Origin: Pyrinomonadaceae bacterium | Lineage (GTDB): Bacteria; Acidobacteriota; Blastocatellia; Pyrinomonadales; Pyrinomonadaceae | Length of the DNA: 12,616 bases | Direction: 5' to 3' | NCBI GenBank assembly: GCA_013813825.1 | Contig: JACCRA010000256.1 | Coordinates: 1 to 12,616, forward strand | Shown here: in pieces, positions 8,202-12,616 of the stretch | Numbering within the stretch: the stretch's first letter is position 1 | Layout of the letters: each line of letters starts with the position of its first letter | Program-made: the position numbers and the translations under genes | The notes under the pieces: generated by a model | Databases searched by the model: none | What the model was told of the DNA's origin: nothing | Seen by the model: the letters and a program-made list of their open reading frames with translations, nothing else

Positions 8202-9542
8202 TCAGATGTCCAGCACGATTGACGCACTCTCATTGAAATGCGTTCGCAGTAGCCCGTTTGACTTCGCTGCCAGTTGCGCGACCTCTTTTTCCAACTTTTG
8301 GAAATGCTCTTTCTTCTTCGTATTTTCTCCCTGCGCAGCGGACGTTGTGCTGAACCAGAAATGGAATTTTCGATTCTTAGCTTCGGGCGCCAGCGCGCGG
8401 ACAGAAGCCTTGCCGAGCCGCGAATTAAAGATGATTTTAATCACATCGAGATTGGGATTCTCATGCTCCCCGTTTCCGCAGAATACATAGTGATCAGCCG
8501 AGACCTTCCTCGCAAAGTCAACATCCATGTTGTTCTCGGAGCCGTGGTGCTGAACCTTAAGCACGTCCAGATGAAGACCCTCGTCCGCAAGGAAGCCGGT
8601 TCGCTCCAAGCCGGCAAGGATGAAATCCTGCTGACCATCACCCGTGAGTAGCAGCCGCTTTCCGTTCTCCTCAACCATGAACATCAGCGAAGCAATGTTC
8701 GGGACGCTAACTCCTTCGTAATCCGGAATGCCTTCCCAATCGCGCAGGTCGAATGGCGAATCCGTCAGCGAGCCGGTGCTGAATTCGTCCACGCGCTTTT
8801 TCATTTTTGCTCGAATCTCTTTCAGTCGCTCCTTGTTGTTCCGCAGCCAGTTGTTCCAGCCATCGCGAAGCTTCTTAAGCTCTTTCTCGGTCGGTCCGAT
8901 GAGCGTGAATTTCATCGAGCCGAGGTCGAATCTCTCGCCGGGTTGCCCGGCGAACAGCAATTTTGACGGTCCCGGCGGGACGCCCGGCGGTTTGTTGAGC
9001 GGAATGTTCAACGCTTCCGGGGCGATCAGCTTCGACACTTGGATTCCCTCCGGGACTCCGGTGGCGATGGCCTGCATCTCCTCAGCCGCCTTCATCAACT
9101 CCGGCACGGCTGTCCCGAACAGCGACGGTGCCATGGCCGACAGCAGATTCTCGATGGACTTGGCCGCGACCAGACTCTCAATCGGTTTCTCGTTGACGGT
9201 GATCAGATCACGGAAGCCGTTGTGCAGGATGCCCTTGATCACCGGCGGCCTCGGCACCCCCGGCTTCTTTACCGTATCTCCATTCTGCTGGTGATGCTCA
9301 AAGACGCGCCAACTGACTTCATCTTCGAGCAGTTGTAACACTCCGCTGATATGGTCGTTATCAATATGCGAGACGTACACAAGTTCGAGTTCGCGCCCAT
9401 CGTCGCGGAGGTTACTAAGCTTGGCGCGGACATGATTTCTCATGCTCGGTCCCATCCCGCCGTCACAGAGCATAAGTTCACCGCCATCTGCTTCGAGTAG
9501 CAGGCAATCGCCTTTGTCAGATTGAAAGATTGTCAGCTTCAT
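8202..9542 (-). CDS. Metallo-beta-lactamase-fold protein (ComEC/Rec2-like), partner of S8 protease
   Basis: A 446-residue cytoplasmic protein (no signal peptide or membrane segment). The MBL fold is split: the N-terminal half has FQSDKGDCLLLE, LCDGGM and the metal motif S58-H59-I-D61-N-D63-H64. The C-terminal half has VPNIASLMF (N282, S285), LLLTGD (D302), VQHHGS (H332, H333) and GNGEHENP (H360), the pattern of the ComEC-like hydrolase branch. A large insert (about 100-270) includes a Pro/Gly loop (LNKPPGVPPGPS) and a charged helix (about 219-255), probably coiled coil. The C-terminus is helical and Lys/Glu-rich. ComEC-type MBL domains cut nucleic acids or phosphodiesters; here the substrate is unknown. 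It follows the S8 protease gene by 9 bases, with its AGGAGG overlapping the protease stop codon, so the two are made together. Confidence 0.88.
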   Translation of the reverse strand: MKLTIFQSDKGDCLLLEADGGELMLCDGGMGPSMRNHVRAKLSNLRDDGRELELVYVSHIDNDHISGVLQLLEDEVSWRVFEHHQQNGDTVKKPGVPRPPVIKGILHNGFRDLITVNEKPIESLVAAKSIENLLSAMAPSLFGTAVPELMKAAEEMQAIATGVPEGIQVSKLIAPEALNIPLNKPPGVPPGPSKLLFAGQPGERFDLGSMKFTLIGPTEKELKKLRDGWNNWLRNNKERLKEIRAKMKKRVDEFSTGSLTDSPFDLRDWEGIPDYEGVSVPNIASLMFMVEENGKRLLLTGDGQQDFILAGLERTGFLADEGLHLDVLKVQHHGSENNMDVDFARKVSADHYVFCGNGEHENPNLDVIKIIFNSRLGKASVRALAPEAKNRKFHFWFSTTSAAQGENTKKKEHFQKLEKEVAQLAAKSNGLLRTHFNESASIVLDI

Positions 9543-9547
9543 CGCCC

Positions 9548-9553
9548 CCTCCT
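9548..9553 (-). promoter_or_regulatory. Shine-Dalgarno AGGAGG overlapping the upstream stop codon
   Basis: On the - strand the bases read TAGGAGG: the TAG stop of the S8 protease shares two bases with the AGGAGG that serves the MBL gene, 5 nt before its ATG. This arrangement favours re-initiation by the same ribosome and a fixed ratio of the two proteins. Confidence 0.75.
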
Positions 9554-11711
9554 AGCGCAGCTTGATTCGATTATTGATCGACCGCGCTTCTTCGAGCGCG
9601 GCTTCGGCATCGAGCCGACCGAAGCCGACGTCGTTGACCCACTTATACGAACCGCCTACCAGCGGGCGGGCGGTGCGTTGCAGGATGCCGAGGCACTGTG
9701 CCGCAGTCAACTCATGGTTCTGAGCCAACATGAGGCCGATTACACCGGTGACGTAAGGGCTTGCCATGCTCGTCCCGGTCATCGCGATCCACGGTTCATC
9801 CGGGTCTCCGAAGCCGTTGGCCGCGATCACTTCGGTTCCGGGCGCGGCAATCTCGGGTTTGTTTCGGCCGTCGCGCGTCGGGCCTTGGCTACTGGATGCG
9901 TAAATCTGTTGCTTCGCCTCGTCGAGGTTGGCGACCGCGATGACCCGATGTCCGCACGCCAGCGAGGTGATCGAGTGTGAATCGACGTTCGACTTTTCGG
10001 TGAAGAAAGACGGGAAGCGGAACAGTCGGCGTTCTCCCTCACGGCCGATCTCCATGGGATCGTCGCGCTCGATCCACGCATCGAAGCGACCGTCGCGTAC
10101 ATCGTCGCCCCGGAGACGGATCTTCCAAATCCCCGGCGTGATCCCGCGGAAGGTTTCTGACTCGAAATTGGGCGACAGGTAGATGCCAATGTAATTGCCA
10201 CCGTTGGTGGGGTGATACAGTTCGTTGTAGATGGAGACCCTGACGCCGCTCTTCAGGCGATGGTTTTGCACATACTCCCTCGGCTTCACCTCTATCCAGT
10301 CCGTGTCACCGGGCGGCTTTAGCGATACGACGAAGCGATCCTGCGCGCTGTACCATAACTCTAGTTCGTTCTCAGACCAGTCTTCGATGCCGTCTCCAAC
10401 CACGGTCCATTCTATTTCCGCTTCAAGGCCACGCGCTGGAATCTGTCCGCTCGTGTGAATGCGCCCCATGATCCAGCCCAAGTCTTCATCGCTTTGCGGC
10501 TTGTCTTGGCCCGCATTACCGGCGGCGAAGCAGATGGCGCGGCCCGGAGCCGCGAGGCAGGCATCGAGCCATCGCGAGACACCGCCCGAACCGTCGTGCG
10601 ATCCCCCATTGGTGCCGAGGCTGATGTTGATCGCGATTGGGAGTTTCTCTTCTTCGGCGATGCCAAGCAGGTATTCAATCGCGTGGATGATTTGACTTGT
10701 ATCGCTGAAGGTCGCTCGACGGCGTTCGACATCGTCTTCGAGCATCGGCACGTCGATCAGTACGGCGGCGATCTTCGCCTCCGGACAGACGCCGCTCTTG
10801 CCAGCCGCGATGCTCGCGACGTGCGTGCCGTGCGAGCCGGGGTAACGTTGCGACTGCGGCTCGATCCAAGGAGCGGGCGGCAGCCCGGGCTTCTTCGACG
10901 CCGCGAGCGCGGCATCCAACTGTGCCTTGCGAAACTCAGAACCGTAAGTAAAGGCAGGTGGGTGCTGGCGAAAATCACCGCCCTGATCCCAAATGGCGAT
11001 GAAGCGCGTGTTGCCATTCTTGTCGAGAAAGTCAGGGTGTGAAAAGTCGAATCCGCCCACGTCAACGATGCCGATCAGCACCCCTTCGCCCCGACCATAC
11101 TTTTTTGCGCTGCCGATGGCCTTGAACGCCACCTTTTTCTTCGGCGGAACGCTCATGATTTGGGGTCGGTCGAGCTTCAGCGGCTCAGACGGATGCACGA
11201 AGGCAATGGCGGGGTCACGTGACAGTTCTTCGAGCATGGGGATCGGAATCGTCGCGCAGAGAAAGTTGCGCCGGACACTCGTCGTGCTCGAAATGTTCGG
11301 GGCAAACTTCTTCTGCATGTGCAGGATTTGTTTTCTCACTCGCTCCATTTCAACCGCCGGATCGGCGAGCGCGGCCTGTTGCTCGGGATAGAACTCAATG
11401 AAGACGTTGACGTATGAGTCGTCGGCGGGCAGGCGCTCCGAGGGCTCGGGGCGTTTGGACAATTTAGCAGTGGATTGTTCCACCAGACTCGTCCAACCGG
11501 GAGCAAATGCGGCCTGCTGCGCCATCTGCGCGTAAATGGGAGTCGCCGGCAATCCCTCTTTGTTATTGGGAGTGGTGGAACACGCCACTCTGGTGGAACT
11601 GTCCGCGCGCACCGTATTGACGCCGCGGTCGCCGTTTTTGACTACGCGCAGCCAAGGATGCAGCTTTCGTGCGTATTTATCGATTTGTGCGTCTTTATCG
11701 TTGTGCGGCAT
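9552..11711 (-). CDS. Cytoplasmic subtilisin-like (S8) serine protease with jelly-roll-like insertion
   Basis: A 719-residue protease with no signal peptide. About 190 N-terminal residues (DSYVNVFIEFYP..., then MLEELSRDPAIAFVHP) resemble an inhibitor-type prodomain or sensor. The catalytic triad is complete: D217 (GIVDVGG), H294 (GSHGTHVASIAAG) and S648 (GTSMASP), with oxyanion N399 (FAAGNAG). Between N399 and S648 there are about 250 residues, far more than in subtilisin; a beta-rich part (about 430-555, ELELWYSAQDRFVVSL; GIWKIRLRG) suggests a jelly-roll insert as in Csp-type subtilases, which also share the IWDQ motif seen near 241. Start: GAGGAG (11721-11726) is 9 nt before the ATG at 11711; a GTG at 11717 is possible but only 3 nt away. 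First gene of a two-gene operon. No promoter was recognised. Likely processes an intracellular target or its MBL partner; inference. Confidence 0.9.
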   Translation of the reverse strand: MPHNDKDAQIDKYARKLHPWLRVVKNGDRGVNTVRADSSTRVACSTTPNNKEGLPATPIYAQMAQQAAFAPGWTSLVEQSTAKLSKRPEPSERLPADDSYVNVFIEFYPEQQAALADPAVEMERVRKQILHMQKKFAPNISSTTSVRRNFLCATIPIPMLEELSRDPAIAFVHPSEPLKLDRPQIMSVPPKKKVAFKAIGSAKKYGRGEGVLIGIVDVGGFDFSHPDFLDKNGNTRFIAIWDQGGDFRQHPPAFTYGSEFRKAQLDAALAASKKPGLPPAPWIEPQSQRYPGSHGTHVASIAAGKSGVCPEAKIAAVLIDVPMLEDDVERRRATFSDTSQIIHAIEYLLGIAEEEKLPIAINISLGTNGGSHDGSGGVSRWLDACLAAPGRAICFAAGNAGQDKPQSDEDLGWIMGRIHTSGQIPARGLEAEIEWTVVGDGIEDWSENELELWYSAQDRFVVSLKPPGDTDWIEVKPREYVQNHRLKSGVRVSIYNELYHPTNGGNYIGIYLSPNFESETFRGITPGIWKIRLRGDDVRDGRFDAWIERDDPMEIGREGERRLFRFPSFFTEKSNVDSHSITSLACGHRVIAVANLDEAKQQIYASSSQGPTRDGRNKPEIAAPGTEVIAANGFGDPDEPWIAMTGTSMASPYVTGVIGLMLAQNHELTAAQCLGILQRTARPLVGGSYKWVNDVGFGRLDAEAALEEARSINNRIKLR

Positions 11712-11913
11712 CTTCACACGCTCCTCGCTGGTTAAGATTGAATTTCCTTTCTTCTTGGGTTAATCATCAAGTGATTCCATAAAGATATGCGGAAACCTGT
11801 GGAAACATTTCCCGGCAGGTTGGAGCCTGAAATCAAGGAATTCAACACTACACGAGATCGCAAGTTCTCACACAGGTGTTTATTGAGACCTCTTCTGGTT
11901 AACGGTGATTTTG

Positions 11914-11922
11914 TGTGGATAA
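11914..11922 (-). promoter_or_regulatory. Exact DnaA-box match TTATCCACA
   Basis: TGTGGATAA on + is the reverse complement of the consensus DnaA box. Weaker variants with two mismatches lie at about 11799 and 12380. There is no dense cluster, no AT-rich unwinding element and no replication gene, so an origin is not supported. Confidence 0.3.
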
Positions 11923-11998
11923 TAGCTCAATCAGGAGAGCAAGAGAACATTGTGTTGATGCAAAAATAAGCTATGAAATTTACGAATCAGGCGCTTGC

Positions 11999-12027
11999 TT
12001 GACACTCCACAAAGCCGTCCGTAATAT
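11999..12027 (+). promoter_or_regulatory. Sigma70 promoter of tRNA-Arg
   Basis: A perfect TTGACA (11999-12004), a 17-nt spacer and TAATAT (12022-12027). Expected start of transcription is about 10 nt before the mature tRNA 5' end. Position and consensus make this the clearest promoter in the window. Confidence 0.75.
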
Positions 12028-12043
12028 TCGTCTCACTTCATAC

Positions 12044-12117
12044 GCACCCGTAGCTCAGTTGGATAGAGTGTCTGACTACGAATCAGAAGGTCGCACGTTC
12101 GAGTCGTGCCGGGTGCA
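12044..12117 (+). tRNA. tRNA-Arg (anticodon ACG)
   Basis: 74 nt folding as a full cloverleaf. The acceptor GCACCCG pairs with CGGGTGC (discriminator A). The D arm is GCTC/GAGT, with an AGTTGGATA loop. The anticodon stem TCTGA/TCAGA holds the loop CTACGAA, giving ACG, which after A34-to-inosine editing reads CGU, CGC and CGA. The T arm is GCACG/CGTGC with TTCGAGT. CCA is not encoded. It has its own promoter upstream and hairpin downstream. tRNA 3' ends are common integration sites, and composition changes around this gene. Confidence 0.95.
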
Positions 12118-12138
12118 TCAAATAAGCAAACTAGAATC

Positions 12139-12180
12139 AGCGACTTACGAGCAACCAGAGAACAGCTTGTAAGTCGCTTT
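12139..12180 (+). terminator. Hairpin terminator downstream of tRNA-Arg
   Basis: AGCGACTTACGAG (12139-12151) pairs with CTTGTAAGTCGCT (12166-12178), 13 bp with one G.U, around a 14-nt loop. The bases after it, TTCGCTTT, are only moderately T-rich. Position 22 nt after the tRNA supports a transcription terminator. Confidence 0.6.
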
Positions 12181-12213
12181 CGCTTTAGTGACATATTCGA
12201 GTAACTTTTTCAC

Positions 12214-12319
12214 GCGACAGCGACATTTAGCGTTAATAGAAAATCAATCATGCGTAGAATCTGTGCTGAATGGGAGTTGATAGCGCGAGTCGTCTATGAC
12301 TCGAAAAACGCGCTGTCGC
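12214..12319. other. Possible structured region (long-range inverted repeat with inner hairpin)
   Basis: GCGACAGCG (12214-12222) and CGCTGTCGC (12311-12319) are exact reverse complements 88 nt apart. Inside, CGAGTC (12286-12291) and GACTCG (12298-12303) form a 6-bp hairpin with a 6-nt loop. It could be a non-coding RNA or leader of the downstream gene, or chance. Confidence 0.3.
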
Positions 12320-12443
12320 ATCTCTGATGAGTGAGTTTCGATGCTTCTACTCTCTGCTTTCACGTCTCACAGTCTCAGAGTTTCCACACAGCAGACGAGT
12401 AGCGCCGCTGCCAAGTTGCTAAGACTTAGGGATTCGACAGTCG

Positions 12444-12472
12444 TTGTTCGCCGCTCTCGAAGATGTTATAAG
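12444..12472 (+). promoter_or_regulatory. Candidate extended -10 promoter of the ATPase gene
   Basis: TTGTTC (12444-12449), a 17-nt spacer and TATAAG (12467-12472) preceded by TG plus one base (extended -10). Transcription would start about 40 nt before the ATG at 12518. The -10 matches 5 of 6, the -35 3 of 6. Confidence 0.45.
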
Positions 12473-12517
12473 CTCACATAGCCTCTATTCCACCATAGGA
12501 GCGTTAAGACAGCACAT

Positions 12518-12616
12518 ATGAAGTTAAAGTCCTTCCAAGTGATTAACTGCTTCGGATTCCACGACTCCGAACAGATAAACCTAGACAGTGAGCATAACTT
12601 CATTTACCTATTGGGG
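12518..12616 (+). CDS. N-terminus of an AAA/ABC-type ATPase (OLD/RecF-like), cut by window end
   Basis: Thirty-three codons are visible, starting MKLKSFQVINCFGFHDSEQI and ending with FIYLLG. This is the usual opening of P-loop ATPases of the OLD, AAA_15 and RecF/SMC-like groups: a first strand (K-x-F-x-V-x-N), a second strand facing 'D-S-E-x-I-N-L', then a hydrophobic strand ending in G, right before the Walker A loop (G-x-N-x-S-G-K). The Walker A itself is outside the window. Many defence systems use such ATPases (OLD nucleases in Gabija, PtuA in Septu, retron-linked ATPases), but so do repair proteins. The 99 bases hold 41 G+C, well below the left-hand genes, which suggests acquisition. No Shine-Dalgarno at normal distance (AGGAG at 12498 is 16 nt away). 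Confidence 0.65.
   Translation, partial: MKLKSFQVINCFGFHDSEQINLDSEHNFIYLLG

Larger units (their letters stand above)
11718..12043. other. Intergenic region between S8 protease and tRNA-Arg (326 bp)
   Basis: It is visibly richer in A+T than the genes to the left. It holds the ribosome site of the protease gene, one exact DnaA-box consensus (11914-11922) and the tRNA promoter. A 60-codon frame at 11787-11969 has no ribosome site and no recognisable motif, so I do not call it. Confidence 0.6.
12118..12517. other. Intergenic region between tRNA-Arg and ATPase gene (400 bp)
   Basis: It contains the tRNA terminator hairpin, a 9-bp inverted repeat spanning 12214-12319 with an inner hairpin, and a promoter candidate before the ATPase. 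No convincing open frame. The second half has many TC-rich words (TCTCACAGTCTCAGAG) without a clear repeat unit. Confidence 0.6.

Noticed and set aside
9522..9980. A 152-codon + strand open frame opposite the S8 protease
   Set aside because: It is antisense to the catalytic-Ser region of the protease and has no family resemblance or ribosome site.
11787..11969. A 60-codon + strand open frame between protease and tRNA
   Set aside because: No Shine-Dalgarno, no recognisable motif, and it contains an exact DnaA-box word; length is within chance for AT-richer DNA.
11915..12172. An 85-codon + strand open frame spanning the tRNA
   Set aside because: It runs straight through a complete tRNA-Arg cloverleaf, has no ribosome site, and part of its translation is simply the tRNA and terminator read as codons.
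11799..12388. A replication origin based on DnaA-like words
   Set aside because: Only one exact TTATCCACA and two weak variants over 600 bases; no cluster, no dnaA/dnaN or rep gene.

Overview
The window reads as a GC-rich bacterial chromosome segment, most likely from an Acidobacteriota lineage. The best taxonomic pointer is the secreted von Willebrand A protein at 6847-7908, which matches the architecture long known as the 'VWFA-related Acidobacterial domain'. Exported imidazolonepropionase-like amidohydrolases in tandem also fit Blastocatellia-type genomes. This placement is inferred from remembered family patterns; no search was run.

Layout. (1) 1-4367, + strand: three tandem paralogous amidohydrolase genes, the first cut by the window edge. 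The middle one keeps the full metal site. The third has lost most of it, and the visible part of the first lacks the recognisable C-terminal metal ligands. The junctions carry 7-bp-period repeats; the one at 4359-4414 folds into a near-perfect 25-bp hairpin. (2) 4439-5692, - strand: a zinc-ribbon/receiver protein, preceded upstream by a small membrane-anchored zinc-ribbon protein with a second Cys/His cluster. (3) 6056-7908, + strand: an unrecognised Cys-cluster protein, then the secreted VWA protein. (4) 7909-8201: a scar region with the C-terminal remnant of an IS256-family (Mutator) transposase and a 68-bp MITE-like palindrome flanked by TTA repeats. (5) 8202-11711, - strand: a tightly coupled two-gene operon of a cytoplasmic subtilisin-like (S8) protease and a ComEC-like metallo-beta-lactamase-fold protein. 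(6) 11712-12616: a more AT-rich stretch with a tRNA-Arg(ACG), its promoter and terminator, a possible structured region, and on the + strand the first 33 codons of what looks like an OLD/RecF-type AAA ATPase, cut just before its Walker A motif.

How it fits together. The left two thirds look like resident genes: export, periplasmic hydrolysis and signalling. The right third looks accessory: IS scar, MITE, protease-MBL operon, a tRNA gene that could act as an integration site, and a low-GC ATPase start (41 G+C of 99 bases). The protease-MBL pair is the best candidate for an uncharacterised system. Its components recall the MBL and protease subunits of AVAST type I anti-phage systems, but no STAND ATPase is visible here and both proteins lack signal peptides. 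A defence or regulated-proteolysis role is a hypothesis only.
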